From the NCBI GenBank assembly GCA_028286245.1, contig JAQBRY010000002.1, positions 392,779 to 456,778 of the forward strand: DNA of 64,000 nt. The letters run 5' to 3'. Below are positions 57,955-64,000 of this stretch, piece after piece. The position numbers were made by a program, and so were the translations under genes. This DNA is from Candidatus Saccharimonadota bacterium. Lineage in GTDB: Bacteria; Patescibacteriota; Saccharimonadia; Saccharimonadales; UBA4665. Below the pieces are notes generated by a model. It ran no database searches. It had not been told where the DNA came from and was given only the letters and a program-made list of their open reading frames with translations. Position 1 is the first letter of the stretch; each line of letters starts with the position of its first letter.

Positions 57955-58006
57955 AAAAGGACAATTAACAGAAAGACATATGTCTTGTAAATCGGAGGAA
58001 TAAATT

Positions 58007-58468
58007 ATGGCACGAAGCTTAAACCAAGTAACACTAATGGGGAACCTTACTCGGGATCCGGAACTACGGCAAACACCCACCGGTCAGAATGTCACCAGCT
58101 TTAGCTTGGCACTCAACCGTAGTTACAAAGATCAGAGCGGTCAGTGGCAAGAAGCTACAGACTATATCGACATCGTCGCCTGGGGACCACTCGCCGAGCG
58201 AGTCAGCCAATACCTGAGTAAGGGGCGCCGTTGCTTAGTACAGGGTCGCTTGCAATCCCGATCATGGGAGCAAGAAGGCCAAAAGCGCAGCAAAGTAGAA
58301 GTACTTGCTAGTGACGTAACATTCCTCGATAGCCGCGGTGAGGGCGGCGAAGACGCTGGCGACAGCAAATCCACACCAACTAACGCTGCAAAAGCAGCTA
58401 AGAAAGACGATGTTGTCATAGAAGACATCGGTGATCAGCCGATCAACCTGGACGACATTCCTTTCTAG
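58007..58468 (+). CDS. ssb: Single-stranded DNA-binding protein
   Basis: The product is 153 residues. OB-fold residues 1-110 include SLNQVTLMGNLTRDPELRQT, FSLALNRSYKDQSGQWQEAT, IVAWGPLAERVSQYLSKG and RSWEQEGQKRSKVEVLASDV. A linker leads to the acidic tip LDDIPF, which recruits partner proteins at the fork. Shine-Dalgarno GGAGG lies before ATG 58007. Confidence 0.97.
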   Translation: MARSLNQVTLMGNLTRDPELRQTPTGQNVTSFSLALNRSYKDQSGQWQEATDYIDIVAWGPLAERVSQYLSKGRRCLVQGRLQSRSWEQEGQKRSKVEVLASDVTFLDSRGEGGEDAGDSKSTPTNAAKAAKKDDVVIEDIGDQPINLDDIPF

Positions 58469-58480
58469 GAGAATAACCCA

Positions 58481-58741
58481 ATGGCAGAAACTTTAACCCT
58501 ACGAGTCACTCAAGATACTGAACCAATTGCATTTTTACCGACAGGGCAACGCGGCGTGGCGGTTAAGCTTGCTAACACCGTTTTAAGCCAAACACCCGTT
58601 GAAACTCTTCTCGGTGAATCCCGTGATCAGCTCGAAAGAGATATCTATAGCGCTCAAGGCGAAGATTATGCAAGCTCGCTAACGATCGCAGTTACTGCTA
58701 CAGCCCTTCGTGCTGCTGCAAGAGAAGCTCTCTGGGCGTAA
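58481..58741 (+). CDS. Small hypothetical protein between ssb and rpsR
   Basis: The product is 86 residues. A beta-like start (TLTLRVTQDTEPIAFLPTGQ) is followed by helices (ETLLGESRDQLERDIYSAQG). No family recognised. Shine-Dalgarno AGGAG lies 12 bases after the ssb stop. It occupies the position between ssb and rpsR, so it is co-expressed with ribosomal genes. Confidence 0.6.
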   Translation: MAETLTLRVTQDTEPIAFLPTGQRGVAVKLANTVLSQTPVETLLGESRDQLERDIYSAQGEDYASSLTIAVTATALRAAAREALWA

Positions 58742-58778
58742 AGAGCACCACAATAACACATAATTTCGAAAGGATTCT

Positions 58779-58982
58779 ATGGCAAAGATTTTTAAACACC
58801 GAACAGATGTAGCCTACTTTGACTACAAAGATTTTAAGACCCTGCAGCGATACGTCAACATGTATGGCCAAATTGAGGCCCGCAAAAAAACCGGCCTGAC
58901 TGAAAGCCAGCAGCGTCGTTTAAGCACCGCTATTAAGCGTGCTCGCCACATCGCATTGTTGCCATTCGTAGCAAACAACTAA
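58779..58982 (+). CDS. rpsR: 30S ribosomal protein S18
   Basis: The product is 67 residues, at the short end of the family. YKDFKTLQRYVNMYGQIEAR and the invariant TESQQRRLSTAIKRARHIAL are diagnostic. The N-terminal Cys-containing extension of some S18 proteins is absent. Shine-Dalgarno AAAGGA precedes ATG 58779. It binds S6 in the small subunit. Confidence 0.97.
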   Translation: MAKIFKHRTDVAYFDYKDFKTLQRYVNMYGQIEARKKTGLTESQQRRLSTAIKRARHIALLPFVANN

Positions 58983-58992
58983 GGAGGTCATA

Positions 58993-59559
58993 ATGGCTTT
59001 AAGTATTACTGACCTAAAAAAGGGTACGCTTTTCCAATGGGAAGGCGAGCCATTCCGCGTTGTTGATTACAACCAAAAGGTAATGGGCCGCGGTGGTTCA
59101 ATTGTAAACGTTCGTATTAAAAGTTTGCTCGATGGCAAGGTCCTCGAAAAAACTTTTAAGGGCAACGAGCAACTCGACCGCGCAGATGTTACTAATCAGT
59201 CCGTGCAGTATTTGTATACTGACGGCACCAGCTTCTTCTTTATGAACGAAGAGACCTTTGACCAGTTTGAATTGCCAGCCGATCTGATTGGCGACGGCTC
59301 AGGCTACCTAAAAGAGGGCGACAAAGTACAGCTGCAGTTCTTTAATGGCATTGCCATTAATGCCGAACTGCCCAAAAACGTCCCCCTCAAGGTCACCTAC
59401 GCCGAAGACGCCGTTAAAGGCGACACTAGCAGCTCAATTACTAAAGATGCCACGCTCGAAACCGGCATTACCATCAAGGTACCAGCCTTCATTAAGCAGG
59501 GCGACGTCATTTCCGTAGATACCGCCACCGGCGCCTACCGCGAACGCGTCAAAGAGTAA
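58993..59559 (+). CDS. efp: Translation elongation factor P
   Basis: The product is 188 residues, standard length. Domain I has GTLFQWEGEPFRVVDYNQKV with the loop GRGGSIVNV; the modified tip in E. coli is Lys34, here the tip context is GRGGS. Domains II-III follow with the C-terminal signature GITIKVPAFIKQGDVISVDT ATG-type end. EF-P relieves stalling at polyproline, consistent with several Pro-rich proteins here. Shine-Dalgarno AAGGAGG is very strong. Confidence 0.95.
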   Translation: MALSITDLKKGTLFQWEGEPFRVVDYNQKVMGRGGSIVNVRIKSLLDGKVLEKTFKGNEQLDRADVTNQSVQYLYTDGTSFFFMNEETFDQFELPADLIGDGSGYLKEGDKVQLQFFNGIAINAELPKNVPLKVTYAEDAVKGDTSSSITKDATLETGITIKVPAFIKQGDVISVDTATGAYRERVKE

Positions 59560-59561
59560 TT

Positions 59562-60242
59562 ATGGCAGAACGGCTCTCACCTGAGGCAGTAGAGCAGGTA
59601 ACGCATGCCTTTGGCCAACGTGAAGGTGCATTGATCCTGAGCTCATTATTGAGTGGTATTGAGGATGCCGAAACGCTATTGGGTATCGCCGACCCCCTTC
59701 TAGATGTAGTAGTCGAGGTATTCGATAAAGTTGAATGGGCTAGAGGTATTCAGGCGCGCGGTGGTCGATACGGCATACATGTTAGACTTGGTGCCCAAGC
59801 GTCTTCGCAGTTTCTTTATGATAGAGTGTATCCCGTCGGTGCGCATGAGGCTGGCCACGCCTTTAGGGCTATGACTCTCGGAGACGACGACGACCAGTTA
59901 AACGCCTTTCATAGAACTGTCCATGAGGGATTTGCAGAACATGTTAAATACACAGTGCTATGGGGCGATAATTATGCCCCGGAGGGCGCCCTTAATTTAA
60001 CGGAAGCCCAGAGAAAGCCCTACGATGAGGCTTTAGTAGAGCTAATCTGCGGCGATCCAATATTACCGGACACTCACGAAGCGTATCTAGACTTTCATAG
60101 GGGCGAAACTAAATATGGTAACCCTTACCGTGTAGGGCGATATCTTTTTGCTGCCTATGCTACGTATACGGGTTTAAGCGTGCCTGAGCTAGCGAGCGTT
60201 GGATATGCCGAGCTTGAGAATTTTGCAGGAACGATGTTATGA
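59562..60242 (+). CDS. HEXXH-motif protein, putative gluzincin-like metallopeptidase
   Basis: The product is 226 residues with no signal peptide. HEAGH at residues 95-99 supplies two zinc ligands and the catalytic Glu. HEGFAEHV at 121-128 lies 22 residues on and offers Glu126 as the third ligand, as in gluzincins (E.xAE). I recognise no exact family. It starts two bases after efp and overlaps tlyA by four bases (ATGA), so the three are translated together. Substrate unknown. Confidence 0.7.
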   Translation: MAERLSPEAVEQVTHAFGQREGALILSSLLSGIEDAETLLGIADPLLDVVVEVFDKVEWARGIQARGGRYGIHVRLGAQASSQFLYDRVYPVGAHEAGHAFRAMTLGDDDDQLNAFHRTVHEGFAEHVKYTVLWGDNYAPEGALNLTEAQRKPYDEALVELICGDPILPDTHEAYLDFHRGETKYGNPYRVGRYLFAAYATYTGLSVPELASVGYAELENFAGTML

Positions 60243-60955
60243 AATATCGTTTAGACCAGCAATTAATGCAGTTGGGTCTCGTTCCGACGCGCTCTCAAGC
60301 CGAGAGCTACATTAAACTTGGCAAAGTTACGGTCGATGGCAAGGTGGCCACTAAGCCGGGCACCGCTGTTACCGAAGAGAATATTATTAAACTAACTGCC
60401 ACCGAGCAGTATGTAAGCCGGGCAGGGCTAAAGCTGGCATCGATTGCCAAGATACTGTATTTGGATTTTGCGAACAAGACAGTCCTGGACGTTGGCAGTA
60501 GTACCGGTGGTTTTACGGATTATGCGCTGCAGCATGGCGCTAGAAAAGTGTTTGCCGTTGAGCTTGGTACTAGCCAGTTGCACCCGAGCTTGCACGGCCA
60601 CGAAAAAATCGAACTGCACGAGAAAACCGATATACGGAATTTCCGGACCACCGAAAAAATCGATATTGTGGTGGCTGACGTGTCTTTTATAAGCCTGCGC
60701 GAGCTGCTACCGAGTATTGCAAAACTCTGCACAACAGATACGAAAATTGCCGTTATGGTCAAACCGCAGTTTGAGGCCCGCGAAAGCTCGCTGCGCCATA
60801 AGGGCGTTATAAAAAATGACAAAATTCGGCGTACAATATTAAAAGACTTTGAAGACTGGGCGCTTAAAAGTTTCCGAATTATTAACAAAGCCGATTCCGA
60901 GGTGGCGGGTGCCAAAGGCAACCGGGAACGATTTTACTTACTTAAAATACTGTAG
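60239..60955 (+). CDS. tlyA: TlyA-family rRNA 2'-O-methyltransferase
   Basis: The product is 238 residues. Residues 1-60 are an S4 RNA-binding domain (RLDQQLMQLGLVPTRSQAES). The FtsJ-like methyltransferase follows: SRAGLKL, then LDVGSSTGGFTDYALQHGA (SAM-binding), VADVSFISLRELLP and MVKPQFE. TlyA methylates C1409 and/or C1920 of rRNA in other bacteria; it has also been called hemolysin. Overlap with the HEXXH gene by ATGA indicates coupling. Confidence 0.94.
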   Translation: MKYRLDQQLMQLGLVPTRSQAESYIKLGKVTVDGKVATKPGTAVTEENIIKLTATEQYVSRAGLKLASIAKILYLDFANKTVLDVGSSTGGFTDYALQHGARKVFAVELGTSQLHPSLHGHEKIELHEKTDIRNFRTTEKIDIVVADVSFISLRELLPSIAKLCTTDTKIAVMVKPQFEARESSLRHKGVIKNDKIRRTILKDFEDWALKSFRIINKADSEVAGAKGNRERFYLLKIL

Positions 60956-60967
60956 GAGCGAGAGAGA

Positions 60968-61468
60968 ATGCCTAATTTAATCGGTGAACGGCCACTGGAT
61001 CAGCAACGTATTGTGCTAAGGGCGCCGTATCAAGCAATCGGCCACGAACAACTGGTAGCTATGGCTAAAATTGCTATGCCCAGGCCACGGACTTCCGATG
61101 ATGTCGTGGTCGACGAGCCCGTAAAGCTTACGTTGCTTAGAACTGCGCCCAAAGACGAGCTGCCGCGACTATATCTGGCCGATGAATGGGCACTATGGGC
61201 GCTTGAATCGGGAGCTAGCCTCGAGGAAGCAGAGCAGTCATCATCAATCGGGTTGCCATACCGAACCGTCGTAAATGAGCCATATTTACTGCACACAACC
61301 GGCCCATACAGGCATCTTTTTGATCCGCAAGACGTAGTTCCGGAGCATGCGGCTAAAGACATTATGCACGCCAGTGCCGGTATTGATCGGCATGGCAGAG
61401 TGGCTGTCCAGGGATTTTCCGACCAAGGGGTGTCGGTGTACGCCAACTGGATAGCCGCTAATATGTAA
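60968..61468 (+). CDS. Hypothetical protein
   Basis: The product is 166 residues, cytosolic by appearance. Blocks are RIVLRAPYQAIGHEQLVAMA, LPRLYLADEWALWALESGAS and a C-terminal GRVAVQGFSDQGVSVYANWI. No family recognised. It starts 12 bases after tlyA with GAGCGAGAGAG upstream (a weak Shine-Dalgarno), so it probably belongs to the efp-tlyA unit. Confidence 0.6.
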   Translation: MPNLIGERPLDQQRIVLRAPYQAIGHEQLVAMAKIAMPRPRTSDDVVVDEPVKLTLLRTAPKDELPRLYLADEWALWALESGASLEEAEQSSSIGLPYRTVVNEPYLLHTTGPYRHLFDPQDVVPEHAAKDIMHASAGIDRHGRVAVQGFSDQGVSVYANWIAANM

Positions 61469-61497
61469 TTTGTGTATTAGAAGCATAAGTACAATGC

Positions 61498-61503
61498 TAC
61501 ACT
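61498..61503 (+). promoter_or_regulatory. -10 box TACACT for the PRTase-like gene
   Basis: TACACT ends 6 bases before ATG 61510; leaderless start predicted. Confidence 0.55.
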
Positions 61504-61509
61504 GGGAGC

Positions 61510-62166
61510 ATGTATTTCGCCTCTCGTATGCAGGCGGGCAGAATGCTCGCATCTCAGTTAGCGCCCAAGTATCGCTATGAAAACTGTGCCGTCGTGGCCA
61601 TCGGTGATGGCGGTGTGGTGGTGGGCGCCCAAATTGCCATGCAGTTGCACTGCATACTCACCATGCTCATGATCGAAGAAATCAAGCTCCCCATGGAGGA
61701 TCAGACCGTGGCTGGCATGCTGTCCGACGGCACGTTTAGTTACAGCCATGAGCTGTCAGGCGGCCAGATGGAAGAGATTAACAGTGAGTTCAGGGGCTAC
61801 ATGGAGCAGGAAAAGCTCACCAAATTCCATAATATGAACACACTGGTAGGCGGCTCAGGCACTATTGATAAATCTTTTCTGCGTGGCCACAACATTATTA
61901 TTGTATCGGATGGTTTTTCGAACAGCTTTAGCCTAGATATGGCGCTCGATTTCCTAAAACTGGTAGCCGTGGAGCGCATTATCGTCGCCACGCCGCTGGC
62001 GAGTGTTCCAGCCATTGATCGCATGCACATTGGTGCCGATGAAATCTGTTGTTTGAGCGTAATAGAAAACTATATCGATACCGATCACTACTATGATCAG
62101 CGCGACGTACCTGACCACAAAAAAGTTATTGAGACTATCGAAAAAATAATTCTCAACTGGAAGTAA
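61510..62166 (+). CDS. Phosphoribosyltransferase-like protein (COG1926 type), altered PRPP loop
   Basis: The product is 218 residues. The start FASRMQAGRMLASQLAPKYR and VVAIGDGGVVVGAQIAMQL match the COG1926 PRTase pattern (F..R..AG..LA, then GGVPVA). The PRPP loop expected as VDDGIATGAT is here IIVSDGFSNSFSLDMAL: the first Asp and the Thr-Gly are lost. Catalysis is therefore doubtful. The stop abuts the convergent Crp-type regulator stop. It is unrelated by sequence to the PRTase-like gene at 13548. Confidence 0.7.
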   Translation: MYFASRMQAGRMLASQLAPKYRYENCAVVAIGDGGVVVGAQIAMQLHCILTMLMIEEIKLPMEDQTVAGMLSDGTFSYSHELSGGQMEEINSEFRGYMEQEKLTKFHNMNTLVGGSGTIDKSFLRGHNIIIVSDGFSNSFSLDMALDFLKLVAVERIIVATPLASVPAIDRMHIGADEICCLSVIENYIDTDHYYDQRDVPDHKKVIETIEKIILNWK

Positions 62167-62904
62167 TTAGTTTAGGTATTTGTGCAGGGCGTCGAGGTCT
62201 TTGAGGATAATCATAGACTGGCGATTGGTGAGCAGCCCCTTGCGCTCGAGTGCTGACAGCTCACGGCTGGTCGTTTCTCGGGTGGCATTAACCGAGCTAG
62301 CAATATCTTGATGCCTGAGTGGGGCTTCTATCAGTAAGCCCTCGGGAGTTTCTTTGCCAAAGCGTTGCGACATAGTGAGCAGGAACGAAATAATGCGCTC
62401 CCGAACGGTGCGATACTCTAAATTCATAATGCGTTCGCTGTGCAGACGGTACATCTCAATGGTCATATCAAGCAGGGGAGCCACGGCATCCGGATTCTTT
62501 TCGATGTATTCTAAAAAGACATCGCGGCTAATACAAAGAGTAGTGGTGGGTGCCAGCGCCTGGTAAATCACCTGTCGTTCTTGACCGGTTAGGGCCCAGA
62601 TAAGCGGAAAGATCTCATCGGACTTACGGATGATCAAGAGGTTTTCCTCGTTGTATTTGGTGATGTCGTAGGCCTTAACTAGGCCGTCGTACACATAGAA
62701 AACACCGTGCGGGACATCGCCCGGTCTAATAATAAAGTCACCTTTTCGGTACGTTTGCCGTACACCCGATTTTCGGAAAATATCCACCAGCTCAGCCATT
62801 TGCTTGAGGGTAGCCAACATATTTATAGTATGGGGTGCTGGGGCATAAATGTCCATAGCGTGGTTTCTGTGTAGTTTTGATTGGACTTGTGATAAATATG
62901 GCAT
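62167..62904 (-). CDS. Crp/Fnr-family transcription regulator
   Basis: The product is 245 residues from ATG 62904; ATG 62856 is a possible alternative. Residues 45-160 are a cyclic-nucleotide-binding fold (YRKGDFIIRPGDVPHGVFYV), without the Fnr cysteines, so it is not an oxygen-sensing Fe-S type. The C-terminal Crp helix-turn-helix is IEAPLRHQDIASSVNATRET with TTSRELSALERKGLL. The ligand is unknown. A GTGA-N6-TCAC site just upstream suggests that it regulates itself or the divergent gene. Confidence 0.92.
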   Translation of the reverse strand: MPYLSQVQSKLHRNHAMDIYAPAPHTINMLATLKQMAELVDIFRKSGVRQTYRKGDFIIRPGDVPHGVFYVYDGLVKAYDITKYNEENLLIIRKSDEIFPLIWALTGQERQVIYQALAPTTTLCISRDVFLEYIEKNPDAVAPLLDMTIEMYRLHSERIMNLEYRTVRERIISFLLTMSQRFGKETPEGLLIEAPLRHQDIASSVNATRETTSRELSALERKGLLTNRQSMIILKDLDALHKYLN

Positions 62905-62911
62905 TTATTTA

Positions 62912-62925
62912 GTGACTATTTTCAC
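62912..62925. promoter_or_regulatory. Crp-type operator GTGA-N6-TCAC
   Basis: GTGA (62912-62915), CTATTT, TCAC (62922-62925): perfect core half-sites with the six-base spacing of Crp sites. It lies eight bases upstream of the regulator's ATG, where binding would block its promoter, and 23 bases from the TATACT of the divergent gene. Confidence 0.6.
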
Positions 62926-62947
62926 CCTATTTACAGCCTAGAAGGGC

Positions 62948-62953
62948 TATACT
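62948..62953 (+). promoter_or_regulatory. -10 box TATACT for the PH-like domain gene
   Basis: TATACT ends 26 bases before ATG 62980; GGGAGG (62966-62971) provides a strong Shine-Dalgarno, so this mRNA has a normal short leader. Confidence 0.55.
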
Positions 62954-62979
62954 GAAAGTACAAACGGGAGGTCCAAGCA

Positions 62980-64000
62980 ATGGTTAGCCAAAAATCCGTA
63001 GACAAACAGTTAAAAAACATTCACTTTAACACGCAATTATGGGGTCGAGCAGAAATTAGCGAACTGCCCAACATCCTAATGGAAGACGAGGAAATATTTG
63101 AATGTGTTAACGGTATGTACGAAGGAGGTTTTGCACTATTATGCGCCACCAACCTTCGTCTCTTACTAATTGATAAAAAACCGCTTAAGTACCTAACAGT
63201 AGAAGATTTGCGGTTTGATATGATCAACCAGATAGATTACAGCCACCGTATAATGGGTGCACGTATTAACGTTAGTACCGGTTCCAAAAACCTGAAGTTT
63301 ACCAGCTACAACCAACAGCGTCTGCGTAAGCTGATTGGCCACATTCAGCACCGAATGGCCGAAATAAAAACCGACCAGACCAGTGCCGCCGAAACTCAGC
63401 AACAGCACCTCGAAAAAATTAATCAGCAGCTCCAAGCTTACCTATTGGCGCAACACCAGCAGCAAGAAGAGCTTCGCAAGCAACTCGACCAACGAGTCAA
63501 GGATGCCGGCGGTGTCAGCGCAAGCACATCGTCCGACACGCAAAATTCGGATGAGCCACAAGCTGATGATACCGTTAAGCCGAGCCCCGAGCTGGCAGAT
63601 TTTCTGTTTGCCCAGAGCCTGCTCAAGCAGTACCAGGATAATGAGCAGCGACTCCAGTCTCAGATTGATGCCTCACCAATAAAGCAAACTGCAGAGGAGC
63701 CAGTCCCAATATTGCCGCCACCAGCCCGGGCTGCCACCATGCAGGAAAATGACACCGAGGAAATACTTGCCGCCGCCCGAGCAGAAGTTTTTGGAAAGAC
63801 TAAGCTGCATCTGCCAAGCGCTCCTGCACAATCTGCATCAGCATCTGCCGCAACCGTACCGGCAAAACCGCTCTTTTTAGCCGGAATAGAAATTAACCCA
63901 TTACGAATAGCCTACGCCAAGTTGCCAATGGCCCTGCGTAACCGGCGCTTTGGCAGGCCGTCATTCCACGCTTATACCCAGGCGCCGTTGCCCGGTATGC
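62980..64000 (+). CDS. Bacterial PH-like domain protein with long disordered region, partial
   Basis: The frame is open to the window end (340 codons). Residues 25-125 resemble a bacterial PH-like domain: EDEEIFECVNGMYEGGFALL, a strand NLRLLLIDKK, and IMGARINVSTGSKNLKFTSY. A Gln-rich coiled-coil (135-170, LEKINQQLQAYLLAQHQQQEE) and disordered Pro/Ala/Glu stretches follow. Such domains are often membrane-proximal or self-associating. Function unknown. It is divergent from the Crp-family regulator. Confidence 0.7.
   Translation, partial: MVSQKSVDKQLKNIHFNTQLWGRAEISELPNILMEDEEIFECVNGMYEGGFALLCATNLRLLLIDKKPLKYLTVEDLRFDMINQIDYSHRIMGARINVSTGSKNLKFTSYNQQRLRKLIGHIQHRMAEIKTDQTSAAETQQQHLEKINQQLQAYLLAQHQQQEELRKQLDQRVKDAGGVSASTSSDTQNSDEPQADDTVKPSPELADFLFAQSLLKQYQDNEQRLQSQIDASPIKQTAEEPVPILPPPARAATMQENDTEEILAAARAEVFGKTKLHLPSAPAQSASASAATVPAKPLFLAGIEINPLRIAYAKLPMALRNRRFGRPSFHAYTQAPLPGM

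Noticed and set aside
48025-60242. Recoded UGA (genetic code 25 of Gracilibacteria/Absconditabacteria)
   Set aside because: TGA ends genes at 48025-48027, 48222-48224, 48515-48517 and 60240-60242 exactly where the next gene starts, so it is a stop here.
1-64000. CRISPR arrays, insertion sequences, prophage genes or tRNA/rRNA genes
   Set aside because: No spaced direct repeats, transposase or integrase signatures, or tRNA cloverleaf signals were found in the few intergenic stretches.

Overview
The window looks like a 64 kb piece of a Patescibacteria/CPR chromosome, most probably Candidatus Saccharibacteria (TM7). I infer this from short housekeeping proteins, extreme compaction, RNase J, a minor type IV prepilin, and many short lineage-type proteins with one or two membrane helices. 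The code is standard: TGA ends several genes at ATGA or TGATG overlaps, so this is not a UGA=Gly lineage. I see no rRNA, tRNA, insertion sequence, phage gene or CRISPR array.

Layout. 1-9.5 kb: secreted SGNH hydrolase (cut by the window start), HIT protein, XRE-HAD fusion, valS, tsaD, and a proline-rich protein with a degenerate PP2C fold. 9.6-15.4 kb is the most accessory-like part: a Mur ligase lacking the UDP-binding domain, an EndoU-type nuclease with a small acidic partner, an arginase, and a three-gene unit made of a small protein, a PRTase-like protein and a NADAR protein behind a palindrome-bearing promoter. 15.4-17.5 kb: groES-groEL under CIRCE. 17.5-24.6 kb: sugar-phosphate cupin, DUF1361 protein, argS, HxlR regulator with a divergent flavin reductase, orn, MmcQ and two membrane proteins. 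24.6-34.4 kb: dnaG, rpoD, a small kinase, a P-type ATPase without its catalytic domains, a second sigma-70 factor and polA. 34.4-44.5 kb: mutM, fused trehalose synthase/phosphatase, holA, AadA-like nucleotidyltransferase, rpsT, degenerate DHH protein and truB. 44.5-53.5 kb: rpsO, a 398-base structured noncoding stretch, pnp with a translationally coupled chain of three tiny membrane proteins and a UDG, RNase J with an RGG-like tail, and a prepilin. 53.7-64 kb: ftsK, rpsF-ssb-rpsR-efp, a HEXXH protein, tlyA, a PRTase-like protein, a Crp-family regulator and the start of a PH-like domain protein.

How it works together. Most genes serve replication, repair, translation and RNA turnover. Three features recur. 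First, about twenty genes have a -10 hexamer ending only 6-12 bases before the start codon, which predicts leaderless or nearly leaderless mRNAs, while genes inside operons carry Shine-Dalgarno sites. Second, convergent genes abut or share a 4-base stop quartet. Third, several proteins have lost canonical catalytic or metal-binding residues: DnaG zinc ligands, UDG iron-sulfur ligands, P-type ATPase P and N domains, DHH motifs and PP2C motifs. The best candidates for an undescribed system are the PRTase-NADAR operon (13.2-15.4 kb), the EndoU nuclease pair (11.0-12.2 kb) and the P/N-less P-type ATPase (28.3-30.0 kb). All assignments come from reading motifs; no database search was possible.
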